Source of the DNA: Luteimicrobium subarcticum
GTDB lineage: Bacteria > Actinomycetota > Actinomycetes > Actinomycetales > Cellulomonadaceae
Assembly: GCF_002798015.1 (NCBI RefSeq)
Contig: NZ_PGTZ01000006.1
Span: forward strand, 682,001-746,000
DNA: 64,000 nucleotides
Direction: 5' to 3'
The notes under the pieces are model-generated. The model was not told the origin of the DNA and ran no database searches. It saw only the letters and a program-made list of their open reading frames with translations. This document shows positions 26,412 to 36,150 of this stretch, in pieces (the stretch's first letter is position 1; the number at the start of each line of letters is the position of its first letter). Position numbers and translations under genes: made by a program.

Positions 26412-28820
26412 ATGGCACGAGCAACCACAGGGATCCTGGTCGACCTCACCGACGCCGGCACGGCGGTCGCGGTCGCCGACCGGCTGCGACGCATGGGATT
26501 CCGTGCCGCAGCCCACGACGAGTCCGGCATCCGCCGGCCCGTCCCCCCGCCCCGGCACCCCGCCGTGGTCGTGACCGAGCACGACCGCGCCGACGAGCAC
26601 GCCTCCGCGCGCGGCACGCGCGGGCACGGCGCTCACCCCGACCCCGCGGCAGACCGCCGAGTCCTGGTCGTCGACCAGGTGTCGACGACCGCGAGCGCCG
26701 CGGACATCACCGCCATCGCCACGGAGACGGCTCGGCACGCGGACGCGGTCGGGGCCGCTCCCCCGCCCCTCGAGGTGCTCACCACGGCGGAGCTCACCGC
26801 GGGGATCGCGCCGTTCCGCCACGACGGCGGCGTCGAGACGTCCTTCGGCGCCGGGAAGTTCGCGGTCGTCGCGATCGCGGTCTACGAGGGGAGCCGGATC
26901 CGACGGTCGTTCGGGCCGGCGGCCGGCGCCGACCTCGAGCGCACGCTCGCGCAGTGCGTCGACGACGACCTGCCGGGCGTGTACCCGGTGGGCGTCACCG
27001 AGCAGCACGAGATCGTGCTCGTCGTCGACCGGTCGCGCGTCGGGCGCCTCTCGCGCGGCCTCGAGATGGTCGTCCGGCGGCTCGCGGCGCGGCACTACCG
27101 CGTCGGCCGCGGCACGGTGTCCGAGGCCCGCACGGACGACGACCGGGCGCACGACACGCTCCAGGTCACGCCGCTCGTCGGGTACGCACCCTTCTCCAGC
27201 AAGGACTCCGCGCGCTCGGCGCTCGCACGTGCGCTCGTCGGCGTGCAGGGGTCGCGCGAGCGGCTCGACCTCGAGCCCACCGCCGGCCCGCCGCGGCTCA
27301 CGGACGCCGAAGAGCTCGCGGCGCTGCGCGAGCCCCTGCCGGCCGCCGCCCCCGTCGACGAGACGGTCGGCGCGTGGAAGGCCCTCGGCGGACGGCTGCG
27401 GGCCGTGACCCAGCAGCCCACGGGGCGCCTGTGGACCCAGTTCGCGATCACGCTCGCCGTGGGAGTCCTCCTGCCCTATGTGCTCTACGTCGCCGCCGCG
27501 CACAGCGGGCTCGACCTCACGCGGTTCACCTACCCGCTCGTCGTGGTGGCGATGATCGTGACGGCTCTGGCGATCGTCGTCGAGTCGTCGCTCGCGGCCG
27601 ACCCCACCCAGCCCGCTCCCGTGCCCAGCGGGACCGCTCCCCCGGCGGCGAGCGCGATCATCGCGGCCTACCTGCCGAACGAGTCGGCGACGATCGTCGA
27701 CACGATCGAGGCGTTCCGGCGGATCGACTACGCGGGCGACCTGCAGATCGTGCTGGCGTACAACACGCCGCAGGACCTGCCCGTCGAGGCGGTCCTGCGG
27801 GACATCGCCGCACGCGACCCGCGGCTCACGCTCCTGCGGGTCCCGGCCTCCACCTCCAAGGCGCAGAACGTGAACGCCGCGCTGGACGTCGTCCGCGGCG
27901 AGTTCGTCGGCATCTTCGACGCCGACCACCACCCCGGCCCCGGAAGCTTCGAGCGGGCCTGGGCGTGGCTGCGCGACGGCTACGACGTCGTCCAGGGGCA
28001 CTGCGTGGTCCGCAACGGGTCGGCGTCGCACCTCGCCGGGATCGTCGCGGTCGAGTTCGAGTCCATCTACGCCGTGAGCCACCCCGGACGCGCCCAGCTC
28101 CACGGGTTCGGGATCTTCGGCGGCTCCAACGGGTACTGGCGGACGTCGGTGCTCCGCGAGACCCGGATGCGCCGGCGCATGCTCACCGAGGACATCGACG
28201 CGTCGATCCGCTCGATCACGGCCGGGCACCGGGTCGCCTCCGACCCGCGGCTGACGTCGTACGAGCTCGCGACGACGACGCTCGGGCAGCTCACCGCCCA
28301 GCGGCTGCGGTGGGCGCAGGGCTGGCTCCAGGTCTCGGCCCAGCACCTCGCCGCGGCCCTGCGCAGCCCCCACCTGACCGTCCGGCAGAAGATCGGCATG
28401 ACGTACCTGCTCGGCTGGCGCGAGCTCTACCCGTGGGTGTCGCTGCAGGTCTACCCGATCCTCCTGTTCGCGCTGCTGCACCCGCACCGCATCGAGAGCC
28501 GGTCCTGGTTCATCTCGCTGTTCGTGCTCAGCACCGTCTTCACGCTCGCCATGGGCCCGCTCCAGGCGTTCATGGCGTACGTCCTCGGGGAGCCGTCGAT
28601 CCGCGCCCACCGCCGCTGGTACTGGCGCTACCTCGTGTGGTCCGGGTTGTTCACCGAGCTCAAGAGCGCCCTGACGCGCATCGCGCACGTCAAGGAGCTC
28701 AGCCGCGAACGCGTCTGGCGCGTCACCCCGCGCGTCGTGCCCGACGCGCCGGACACGCACGGCACGGCGACCCCCCGTGACACCCCCCGACCCGTCGGAC
28801 CGGAAGCGCAGGTGGCCTGA
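26412..28820 (+). CDS. GT2 membrane glycosyltransferase fused to a degenerate GGDEF-like domain
   Basis: Predicted 802-residue inner-membrane processive-type glycosyltransferase. Two membrane spans at ~342-403 are followed by a GT2 domain with DADHH (~503), TEDIDAS (~590) and QRLRWAQGW (~629), the D,D,D,QxxRW set of beta-glycan synthases, then further C-terminal spans. Residues ~125-300 resemble a GGDEF domain in layout, but the signature loop is VTEQHEIVLV near residue 194, so it cannot make cyclic-di-GMP and is at most a sensor. The ATG follows GGAGGG. The next gene, two bases away, is an acyltransferase, which suggests a modified exopolysaccharide. The polymer is unknown. Confidence 0.82.
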   Translation: MARATTGILVDLTDAGTAVAVADRLRRMGFRAAAHDESGIRRPVPPPRHPAVVVTEHDRADEHASARGTRGHGAHPDPAADRRVLVVDQVSTTASAADITAIATETARHADAVGAAPPPLEVLTTAELTAGIAPFRHDGGVETSFGAGKFAVVAIAVYEGSRIRRSFGPAAGADLERTLAQCVDDDLPGVYPVGVTEQHEIVLVVDRSRVGRLSRGLEMVVRRLAARHYRVGRGTVSEARTDDDRAHDTLQVTPLVGYAPFSSKDSARSALARALVGVQGSRERLDLEPTAGPPRLTDAEELAALREPLPAAAPVDETVGAWKALGGRLRAVTQQPTGRLWTQFAITLAVGVLLPYVLYVAAAHSGLDLTRFTYPLVVVAMIVTALAIVVESSLAADPTQPAPVPSGTAPPAASAIIAAYLPNESATIVDTIEAFRRIDYAGDLQIVLAYNTPQDLPVEAVLRDIAARDPRLTLLRVPASTSKAQNVNAALDVVRGEFVGIFDADHHPGPGSFERAWAWLRDGYDVVQGHCVVRNGSASHLAGIVAVEFESIYAVSHPGRAQLHGFGIFGGSNGYWRTSVLRETRMRRRMLTEDIDASIRSITAGHRVASDPRLTSYELATTTLGQLTAQRLRWAQGWLQVSAQHLAAALRSPHLTVRQKIGMTYLLGWRELYPWVSLQVYPILLFALLHPHRIESRSWFISLFVLSTVFTLAMGPLQAFMAYVLGEPSIRAHRRWYWRYLVWSGLFTELKSALTRIAHVKELSRERVWRVTPRVVPDAPDTHGTATPRDTPRPVGPEAQVA

Positions 28821-28821
28821 G

Positions 28822-30204
28822 ATGACCGACACCCGACCCGCTGAGACCCCCACCGCACAGACCCCCACCGCAGAGGCCCCCACCACCGGCGGGGCCCTCG
28901 CTGCCGACACGTCGCAGGACTCCGCCCGCCTCGAGGACACGATCCTGCGCGACGACTCCGCCGCGCTCCCCGTGTCCGACGCCCTGCCCACGATCGACAA
29001 GGCCCGTGCCGCGCCCGGGAACACCGGGGCGCGCTTCGAGGACCTCGAGGGGTACCGCGGCATCGCCGCGATCGGCATCGTGGTCTTCCACGCGTACCAG
29101 TTCTGCCGCGCGGGCACGTCGTCCGACTACGCCTACCAGGGCACGTGGTTCTACCACGTCATGCTCAACCTGGACGGGCTCGTCAGCCTGTTCCTCGTCC
29201 TGTCGGCGTTCCTGCTCTTCCTGCCCATCGCACGCAAGGTGCTCACGGGCGTCGAGCCCGGGTCGGCGAGCGTCTTCACGATCCGGCGCGCGCTGCGCAT
29301 CCTCCCCCTGTACTGGGGGGCGACGCTGCTCGTCTGGGCCTACCGCAACCCGACGATGCCGGGCGACTGGCGCGACCTCGTCGAGCACCTCACGTTCACA
29401 CAGGTGTTCGACAACCACCGGATCTTCTACACGATCGGGCCGGCCTGGTCCCTGTCGGTCGAGGTGTGGTTCTACGCCTTCCTCGCCCTGCTGCTCCTCG
29501 CCTACAACCGGTTCGGCGCGCACACCCGCACCCTGCGGACGCGACGCGTGCTCGTCTGGGCGCCGGTCGTCGTCCTCGGGACGGCCTCGCTCGCCTACCA
29601 GGGCTGGGCGCTCGCCACGCACGTGTCGCACGAGGCGTACAACGTGTGGTTCAACCCCCTCGCCAAGGGGTCCGTGTTCGTCGGCGGCATGGTCCTCGCG
29701 CTCGTCATGGTCCACCGCGACGGCCGGCAGCTCACCCGACCCTGGCTGATCGGCCTCCGGCTCGGCGCCCTCGCCCTGCTGGTCTGGGGCATGGCGATCC
29801 GCGGCGACGACGCGGCCACGTCGTCGTACTGGCAGCAGCTGTCCACCGTGGCGTTCGTGCTGCTGCTCGCGTCGTCCGTCATGGCGCCCACGACGGCGCT
29901 GTGGCGCCGCGCCCTCATGCGGCCGTGGCTGCTGTGGGCCGGGCTCATCTCGTACTCGGTGTACCTGTGGCACGAGCCCGTCCTGCTCTTCCTCGACCAG
30001 CACGGACGCCTCAGCCACGCGCAGTCCGCGTTCCCGTTCGTGGCCCTCGTCCTGGTGCTCGTGTCCCTGCCGGTCGGCTGGCTGTCCTACTGGGTCATCG
30101 AGTACCCCGTCGGACGACTCCGGATGCTGCGCCTGCCGAACGGCCTCAAGCGCAGCTACTACCCCTCCTCCCGCGTCTACACGGCCGCCGGTACGCCAGA
30201 CTGA
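28822..30204 (+). CDS. Acyltransferase 3 family membrane protein
   Basis: Predicted 460-residue multi-span membrane O-acyltransferase. Residues 1-65 are a Thr/Ala/Pro-rich cytoplasmic tail. The family signature begins at ~73 (EGYRGIAAIGIVVFHAYQF) with the presumed catalytic His near residue 90, and is followed by about ten hydrophobic segments and a conserved AWSLSVEVWFY motif. The ATG at 28822 sits one base after the glycosyltransferase stop and is preferred over a GTG at 28777, which would overlap it. With the glycosyltransferase it probably decorates a surface polysaccharide with acetyl or similar groups. Confidence 0.85.
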   Translation: MTDTRPAETPTAQTPTAEAPTTGGALAADTSQDSARLEDTILRDDSAALPVSDALPTIDKARAAPGNTGARFEDLEGYRGIAAIGIVVFHAYQFCRAGTSSDYAYQGTWFYHVMLNLDGLVSLFLVLSAFLLFLPIARKVLTGVEPGSASVFTIRRALRILPLYWGATLLVWAYRNPTMPGDWRDLVEHLTFTQVFDNHRIFYTIGPAWSLSVEVWFYAFLALLLLAYNRFGAHTRTLRTRRVLVWAPVVVLGTASLAYQGWALATHVSHEAYNVWFNPLAKGSVFVGGMVLALVMVHRDGRQLTRPWLIGLRLGALALLVWGMAIRGDDAATSSYWQQLSTVAFVLLLASSVMAPTTALWRRALMRPWLLWAGLISYSVYLWHEPVLLFLDQHGRLSHAQSAFPFVALVLVLVSLPVGWLSYWVIEYPVGRLRMLRLPNGLKRSYYPSSRVYTAAGTPD

Positions 30205-30208
30205 GGCG

Positions 30209-31234
30209 GTGCGTGACCTGACCACCCTCCCCAAGGCCCACCTGCACCTGCACTTCACCGGATCGATGCGGTCGGCCACGCTCGTCGACCTCGCGCAGCG
30301 GTACGGGATCCGGCTCCCCGCCGCCCTGCTCGACGGGGACCCCCTGCGGCTGCCGCCCACCTCGCGCGGGTGGTTCCGGTTCCAGCGGCTCTACGACGCC
30401 GCCCGCGCCTGCGTCCGCAGCGGCGACGACATGCGCCGCATCGTCGACGAGGCGGCCGCGGACGACGCCGCCGAGGGGTCGGGCAGGCTCGAGATCCAGG
30501 TCGACCCGACGTCCTACGCGCCGTTCCTGGGCGGCATCACCCCCGCCGTGGAGCTCGTCCTCGACGCCGCCCGGGAGTCGTCCGCACGGCACGGCACGGA
30601 GGTCGCCGTGATCGTCGCCGCGTCCCGGCTGCGCCATCCGCTCGACGCCCGGACGCTCGCGCGCCTCGCCGCCCGGTACGCCGGCAGCGGCCCGGGCGAG
30701 GTCGTCGGGTTCGGGCTCTCCAACGACGAGCGCCGCGGCGACACCGACGCGTTCGCGCACGCCTTCCGCATCGCGCGCGACGCCGGCCTCGCGTCCGTCC
30801 CCCACGGCGGCGAGCTGCTCGGCCCCTCCCACGTCACCGAGGTCGTCACGGCGCTCGAACCCGACCGGCTCGGGCACGGCGTGCGGTCCGGCGAGGACCC
30901 CGCCCTGCTCGACGACCTCGTGTCCCGGGGCGTCGCGCTCGAGGTGTGCCCCGCGTCGAACGTCTCGCTCGGCGTCTACCAGGACGCCGCGGACGTCCCG
31001 CTGCGCGCGCTCGTCGACGCCGGCGCCACCCTGGCGCTCGGCGCGGACGACCCCCTCCTGTTCGGCTCCCGGCTCGTCGCGCAGTACGAGACCGCCCGGC
31101 ACGTCCACGGGTTCGACGACGCCGCGCTCGCCGACCTGGCCCGGTCGTCCGTCCGCGCGAGCACGGCACCGGCAGCGACCCGGGAACGTCTCCTCGCCGG
31201 CATCGACCGGTGGCTCGCGACACCCGCGGGGTGA
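30209..31234 (+). CDS. add: Adenosine deaminase family protein
   Basis: Predicted 341-residue zinc enzyme that deaminates adenosine (or a related purine) to inosine in purine salvage. Metal and catalytic residues are visible: the N-terminal KAHLHLH (H13 and H15), VPHGGE (H199, E202), LGHG and the late GADDP aspartates. The CPASNVSL motif is also typical. The GTG start lies four bases after the acyltransferase stop, so it is in the same transcription unit although functionally unrelated. Substrate preference cannot be decided from sequence alone. Confidence 0.88.
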   Translation: MRDLTTLPKAHLHLHFTGSMRSATLVDLAQRYGIRLPAALLDGDPLRLPPTSRGWFRFQRLYDAARACVRSGDDMRRIVDEAAADDAAEGSGRLEIQVDPTSYAPFLGGITPAVELVLDAARESSARHGTEVAVIVAASRLRHPLDARTLARLAARYAGSGPGEVVGFGLSNDERRGDTDAFAHAFRIARDAGLASVPHGGELLGPSHVTEVVTALEPDRLGHGVRSGEDPALLDDLVSRGVALEVCPASNVSLGVYQDAADVPLRALVDAGATLALGADDPLLFGSRLVAQYETARHVHGFDDAALADLARSSVRASTAPAATRERLLAGIDRWLATPAG

Positions 31235-31411
31235 CGCCGGACCGAACCCTGGCGAACCACCGATCCCGCGCGGAGCCGGACGTCGACGCGAGGCGTCACG
31301 ATCCGGTCTCGAAGGTCACCGCAACCACCCCACCGATGACCGGATCCCGCGCCCGACAAGGCACCATAGGGGGACGTCCCCGCAGGAGGGACCGCACAAG
31401 GGGGGCACGGA

Positions 31412-32380
31412 ATGACGCTCGGCAGGGGACTGCGCACCAGGACGCGACGCACCGTCGCGGCGGCCGCGCTCGGTACGGCGGCCATGGTGCTCGTCGCAGG
31501 GTGCGGCGCGAGCGGGACGTCCACCGGGATGCCGTCGGACGCCCCCGGGCCGCAGGTCACGACGGCCGAGGCGACAGGGCCGACGACACCGAGCCCCACG
31601 ACGACCACGGAGCCCCCGGCCGGGTCGCCCTCCCCCACCGAGCCCGTCGCACCGACGACGGCCACCACCCCGGAGCCCGCGGCCACGTCGACGCCGGAGC
31701 CCACGTCGTCCGCGGCGTCGTCGACCCCGAAGCCCACGAAGACCGCCCGCGTGACCGAGCACAAGGACCTCCGCTCGGGCGACTCGGGCGCGCGGGTGCT
31801 CGCGCTCCAGAAGAAGCTCCTCGCGAACGGCTACTGGATCACGGACGCCGACGGGTCGTTCGGGCCGTCCACGCTCCAGGCCGTGTGGGCCCTCCAGAAG
31901 GTCGCCGGTCTGGGCCGCGACGGCGTCGTGGGCCCGAAGACCCTCGCCGCGGTCGAGGCCGGGACCCTGCCGACCCCGCGCAGCCGCAGCGGTCACGTCA
32001 TCGAGGTAGACCTCGCCAAGCAGGTGCTGCTCATCGTCGACGACGGGCACGTCACCACCGTGCTCAACGCGTCCACGGGCAGCGGCAAGCAGTTCTCGAG
32101 CCCGTCCGGACCGTCGAAGGGGACGCAGTTCACCGCCGTCACCCCGACCGGGACCTACCGCATCGGGCGCCAGTACGACGCGCTCTACGAGTCCCGCCTC
32201 GGGCTCGGCAAGATGTGGCGACCCAAGTTCTTCAACGGCGGCATCGCGATCCACGGCCTGTGGTACGACGTCCCGCCGTACCCCGCGTCGCACGGGTGCG
32301 TCCGGGTGTCGAACCCCGCCATGGACTGGATCTGGTCCGCGGACCAGGCCCCGCAGGGGACGACGGTCATCGTCTACTGA
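31412..32380 (+). CDS. L,D-transpeptidase lipoprotein with peptidoglycan-binding domain
   Basis: Predicted 322-residue cell-envelope enzyme that forms 3-3 peptidoglycan cross-links or anchors proteins. A lipobox (LVAGC, Cys31) predicts lipid anchoring. Residues ~32-110 are a Thr/Pro/Ser-rich spacer. Next comes a PG_binding_1 domain (~115-185, LRSGDSGARVLALQKKL). The C-terminal YkuD domain has the active-site SHGCVRV motif with Cys296. The ATG at 31412 follows AAGGGGGG. It is convergent with murB, 16 bp from its stop, and no clear terminator separates them. Confidence 0.9.
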   Translation: MTLGRGLRTRTRRTVAAAALGTAAMVLVAGCGASGTSTGMPSDAPGPQVTTAEATGPTTPSPTTTTEPPAGSPSPTEPVAPTTATTPEPAATSTPEPTSSAASSTPKPTKTARVTEHKDLRSGDSGARVLALQKKLLANGYWITDADGSFGPSTLQAVWALQKVAGLGRDGVVGPKTLAAVEAGTLPTPRSRSGHVIEVDLAKQVLLIVDDGHVTTVLNASTGSGKQFSSPSGPSKGTQFTAVTPTGTYRIGRQYDALYESRLGLGKMWRPKFFNGGIAIHGLWYDVPPYPASHGCVRVSNPAMDWIWSADQAPQGTTVIVY

Positions 32381-32396
32381 CGTCGTCTGCTGACGG

Positions 32397-33599
32397 CTAG
32401 AGCGAGACGCCCACCAGGACCGGCTCCGGCTCGAGCTCGATGCCGAACGCCGCGTGCACGCCGTCCCGGACCGCGCGCGCGAGCGCCACGACGTCCGCCG
32501 CGGACGCCCCGCCGCGGTTCGTCAGCGCGAGCGTGTGACGGGTCGACAGGCGCGCGCGGCTGCGTTCGCCGTCGAGCCCGAACCCCCGGCCGAACCCGGC
32601 GTGCTCGATCAGCCACGCGGCCGACGTCTTGACCAGCGACTCGTCGACGGCCCCGAGGCTCGGGCCTGTCGTCGTCTCGGGCCGGGCGGAGCGCACCGGG
32701 AACCGCGGCGCGTCGGCGGGCAGCCGGTCGGCCTGGTCGGCGGGCACGACCGGGTTCGTGAAGAACGACCCGGCGCTCCACCGGTCGTGGTCGGGAGCGG
32801 AGGTCGGCGCCCCGGGAGCGGCGTCCTCGGCCGGACGGCCCGCACGATCGTCACGGCCGGCACGGTCCTCGAGCATCCCCTTGCCGGCGCGCAGCTCGAG
32901 CACCGCGGCTCGGACGTCCGCACCCGGCGCCCGGGTGCCGACCTCGACGTCGAGCCGGCGCGCGAGCTCGGCGTACGCGACGGGCGCGGACGACGTCCCG
33001 AGCCGCATCTGCAGCGCGACGTCCAGGACGACGTACCGCGGGGTCGGGAACCAGGGCGCGGCGGGGTCGTCCTCGGTGGGCACGTCGCGCGTCGAGCGCT
33101 TGAGCAGCGACGTGCGGTACCCGAAGCCCAGCTCGCCCGCCGCGAGGGTCCGCACGCGTCCGCGTGCCCGGTCCCACACGCGGACGGACGCCACCACGCC
33201 GGCGACCTCCTGGCCGTACGCGCCGATGTTCTGCACGGGCGCGGCGCCGAGCGTGCCCGGGATGCCGGACAGCGCCTCGACGCCGATCCACCCGGAGTCG
33301 ACGGCCTCCGCGACGAGCGCGTCCCACGGCTGGCCGGCGGGCGCCACGACGCTCGCCCCGCCGCACGCGTCCTCGGACTCGCGGCGCACACCGGTGCGCA
33401 GGTCGCGCACCACGACGCCCGAGAAGCCCTCGTCCGCGACGAGGAGGTTCGAGCCGGAGCCGACGACGAGCAGGGGCTCGCCCGCGTCGTCGCACCCCCG
33501 CACGACGTCCACGAGCTCCTGCTCGGTGGACACCTCGACGTAGGAGTCGATCTCTCCCCCGACGCGCAGGGTGGTCAGGTCAGCGAAGGTGGGTGGCAC
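32397..33599 (-). CDS. murB: UDP-N-acetylmuramate dehydrogenase
   Basis: MurB reduces UDP-GlcNAc-enolpyruvate to UDP-MurNAc with NADPH and FAD, the second committed step of peptidoglycan synthesis. The 400-residue product has FAD-binding motifs TLRVGGEID and VVGSGSNLLVAD, the active-site region ALSGIPGTLGAAPVQNIGAYG, the SAGSFFTNPVV loop with the catalytic Ser, and a late SLVKTSAAWLIEHAGF. A ~35-residue acidic/Pro insert sits around 250-275. The GTG at 33599 gives a canonical start. murB next to hadAB is also seen in other actinobacteria. Confidence 0.95.
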   Translation of the reverse strand: MPPTFADLTTLRVGGEIDSYVEVSTEQELVDVVRGCDDAGEPLLVVGSGSNLLVADEGFSGVVVRDLRTGVRRESEDACGGASVVAPAGQPWDALVAEAVDSGWIGVEALSGIPGTLGAAPVQNIGAYGQEVAGVVASVRVWDRARGRVRTLAAGELGFGYRTSLLKRSTRDVPTEDDPAAPWFPTPRYVVLDVALQMRLGTSSAPVAYAELARRLDVEVGTRAPGADVRAAVLELRAGKGMLEDRAGRDDRAGRPAEDAAPGAPTSAPDHDRWSAGSFFTNPVVPADQADRLPADAPRFPVRSARPETTTGPSLGAVDESLVKTSAAWLIEHAGFGRGFGLDGERSRARLSTRHTLALTNRGGASAADVVALARAVRDGVHAAFGIELEPEPVLVGVSL

Positions 33600-33608
33600 C
33601 CGTCCAGC

Positions 33609-34895
33609 CTAGGCGGGTGCGGGCGCGTCGGACGACGCCTGCCCGACGGCGCCCCGCAGCGGGCGCACCGCGTTCATGACGACGAGGCCGAGCGCGACGG
33701 GCACGGCGACGAACAGCAGCGCGTGCCGGTACCCGGTGTGGTGCGCGATGAACCCGATGACGGGCGGGCCGAGGAAGAACGCGCTGTACCCGATGGTCGC
33801 GACGACGCTCACGCGCGCGGCGGCGCGGACGGGCTCGTCCGACGCGGCGCTCATGCCGACGGGGAAGCCGAGCGCCGCACCGATGCCCCACAGGGCGATC
33901 CCGACCATCGCGAGCGGCAGGCTGGGCACGAGCGCGAAGATGACGACCCCGACGAGGGCCAGGGCCCCGCACAGCCGCAGGACGGTCACGCGGCCCCACC
34001 GGTCGAGCAGCGCGGTCCCGACGAGCCGCATGCCGGTCATCGCGACGAGGAAGACGGTGAGCGCGGCGGCACCGGTGGACGCCTCCACGTCGAACCCGTG
34101 GACGGTGGCGATCGCGGCCCAGTCGTTCGCGGCGCCCTCCGTGAGGGCAGCACCGAGGACGACGAGCCCGATGAGCAGGGTGCGCGGCTCGAGCCACGCG
34201 GCCCACGCGCCCCGGACGGGCACGGGCGCGCTCGCGGGGTCGGTGCGGGTGTCGTCGCGGTGCGTCCCGTCGGCGGACAGGTCCGCTGCCGCGGCTCCGG
34301 GCGCTCCCGCCGGGGCGACGTCGGGCAGGAACGCCGTGACGGACACGACCACGCCGACGATCGTCAGCGCGAGGGCCACGAGGACGTGCACGGGGACCGA
34401 CAGGTCGAGCCAGGCCGCGGCGGCGCCGAATCCGGCGCCCGCGACGGTGCCGAACGAGAACGACGCGTGGAAGCGGGGCATGATCGCGCGCCCGAGCTGC
34501 TGCTCGACGTGCGCGCCCTGGAGGTTCATGGCGGCGTCCCACACGCCGATGCCGACGCCGGCGACGAGCAGCGCGGCCCGTGCGAGGCCGACGCTCTCCT
34601 GGGCGTACGCGACGGTCACGCCGACGTAGCCGACCGCCGCGACGGCCGTGAAGAAGAGCACGGCGCGACGGCTGCCGAGGCGCCCGACGACCATGCCGCT
34701 GAGCGGCAGCGCGCAGATCGACCCGATGGCGGTGAACAGGAGGAGCAGCCCCATCTGGTCGGGCTCGAGCCCGAGCCGCGACTGCACGGCGGGGAGCCGG
34801 GACGCCCAGCTCGCGAAGATGAACCCGGCGAGGAAGAAGACCGCGAGCACCGCCCAGGTCGCTCGCGTCAGCCGCCGGGGGTCGTCGTGGTGCAC
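33609..34895 (-). CDS. MFS transporter (YbjJ-like)
   Basis: Predicted 428-residue transporter with about 12 membrane spans and a central cytoplasmic loop (~205-230, Asp/Pro-rich). The first repeat shows FASWASRLPAVQSRLGLEPDQMG, typical of the YbjJ-like branch of the major facilitator superfamily. Substrate is unknown; sugar or drug efflux is possible. The GTG at 34895 follows GGAGGAG. It is divergent from a LacI-family gene, which suggests local control, and its stop lies nine bases from the murB start. Confidence 0.8.
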   Translation of the reverse strand: MHHDDPRRLTRATWAVLAVFFLAGFIFASWASRLPAVQSRLGLEPDQMGLLLLFTAIGSICALPLSGMVVGRLGSRRAVLFFTAVAAVGYVGVTVAYAQESVGLARAALLVAGVGIGVWDAAMNLQGAHVEQQLGRAIMPRFHASFSFGTVAGAGFGAAAAWLDLSVPVHVLVALALTIVGVVVSVTAFLPDVAPAGAPGAAAADLSADGTHRDDTRTDPASAPVPVRGAWAAWLEPRTLLIGLVVLGAALTEGAANDWAAIATVHGFDVEASTGAAALTVFLVAMTGMRLVGTALLDRWGRVTVLRLCGALALVGVVIFALVPSLPLAMVGIALWGIGAALGFPVGMSAASDEPVRAAARVSVVATIGYSAFFLGPPVIGFIAHHTGYRHALLFVAVPVALGLVVMNAVRPLRGAVGQASSDAPAPA

Positions 34896-34920
34896 CGTCG
34901 CTCCTCCTGTGGGACGCTGG

Positions 34921-34938
34921 TTCGAATCGTTTCGATCA
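34921..34938. promoter_or_regulatory. Candidate LacI-family operator
   Basis: TTCGAATCGTTTCGATCA lies in the divergent MFS/lacI spacer, 26 bp upstream of the MFS start. It contains ATCG-TTT-CGAT and resembles a site upstream of the secreted GH2 gene (45679-45697). Binding is inferred only from this resemblance and its position. Confidence 0.35.
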
Positions 34939-35069
34939 GCGGTGACGATTGTGCGGGTACTCTGGCCGCGTCGTCAAACGGGCGCGCCCACCACCGCGGG
35001 CCCACCACCGCCCGCACGTCGCACCCCGTGCCCGCCCCGCGGGGCGGGCACCCCTGAGGGAAGGCCCCG

Positions 35070-36122
35070 ATGTCCCGTCCCACGCTCTCCGCCGTCGCCT
35101 CCCGCGCCGGCGTCTCCGTGTCGACGGCCTCGATCGCGTTCTCCGGCTCCGGACCCATCGCCGACGCCACCCGCGAGCGCGTGCTCGACGCCGCCCGCGA
35201 GCTCGGCTACACCGGCCCCAGCCCGCTCGGCCGCCAGCTCCGCTCCGGCCGCTCCGGCATCGTCGGCGTCGTCGTCGGTGACCACGTCTCCCGGACCTTC
35301 CGCGACCCCGTCGCCGTGCGCGTCCTCGACGGGCTCGTCTCCGAGCTCGGCGCCGCCGGCCTCGGCGTCCTCCTGATCCCCGGGATCGGCCAGGACACCG
35401 ACCCCCTCCTGCAGACCGCCGCCATGGACGTCGCCGTCCTCGTGTGGGGAGCCCGGTCCGACGACCCGACATACGCCGCCCTCGAGACGCGCGGCCTGCC
35501 CGTCGTGATCGGCGAGGGGGCCCCGCGCCCCGGCGTCCCGCTCGTCGCCATCGCCGACCGCGAAGGCACCGCCGCCCTCGGCAGGCACGTCGTCGGGCTC
35601 GGGCACGAACGCGTCGCCGCCGTCGCGCTGCCGTTCGGCTGCAGCCCCGAGCACACCGGCCTCGCCGACGCCGACCGCGTCGCCCGCGCCGCCCGGACGC
35701 CCACCCGCAACCGGCTCGACGGCCTGACCGACGCCGGCATCACGCCCGTGGCCGTGTGGGAGGCCGACGCATCCCTCGTCGAGGAGGGCCGGGCCGCCGG
35801 GCTCGCGCTCCTCGACGTCCCCGCCGAGCGGCGCCCCACCGCAGTCCTCGCGCAGTCCGACCTGCTCGCCGCCGGCGTCCTGCTCGCCGCCCACGACCTC
35901 GGGCTCCGCGTCCCCGAGGACGTCTCCGTCGCCGGATTCGACGGCGTCGACCTCCCCTGGCTCGGCGCCGACCGCCTCACGACGGTCCGGCAGCCGCTCG
36001 AGGGCAAGGGGACGGCGCTCGGCCGCGCCGTCGTCGCGCTCCTCGCCGGCGAGGAGCCGGGCTCCGTCGTCCTCGACGTCGAGCTGAGCCCGGGGACGAC
36101 GACGGGCCCCGCACCGCGCTGA
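35070..36122 (+). CDS. LacI-family transcriptional regulator
   Basis: Predicted 350-residue repressor. The N-terminal helix-turn-helix (LSAVASRAGVSVSTASIAFSG, residues ~6-26) and hinge helix are followed by a periplasmic-binding-protein-like effector domain (residues ~62-345) with SDLLAAGVLLAAHDLGLRVPEDVSVAGFDGVD. The ATG at 35070 follows GGGAAGG. It is divergent from an MFS transporter that it probably controls. The ligand is unknown, but a sugar is usual for the family. Confidence 0.88.
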   Translation: MSRPTLSAVASRAGVSVSTASIAFSGSGPIADATRERVLDAARELGYTGPSPLGRQLRSGRSGIVGVVVGDHVSRTFRDPVAVRVLDGLVSELGAAGLGVLLIPGIGQDTDPLLQTAAMDVAVLVWGARSDDPTYAALETRGLPVVIGEGAPRPGVPLVAIADREGTAALGRHVVGLGHERVAAVALPFGCSPEHTGLADADRVARAARTPTRNRLDGLTDAGITPVAVWEADASLVEEGRAAGLALLDVPAERRPTAVLAQSDLLAAGVLLAAHDLGLRVPEDVSVAGFDGVDLPWLGADRLTTVRQPLEGKGTALGRAVVALLAGEEPGSVVLDVELSPGTTTGPAPR

Positions 36123-36150
36123 CGCGCGGCACAGGGCCCGTGAGAGGTCG

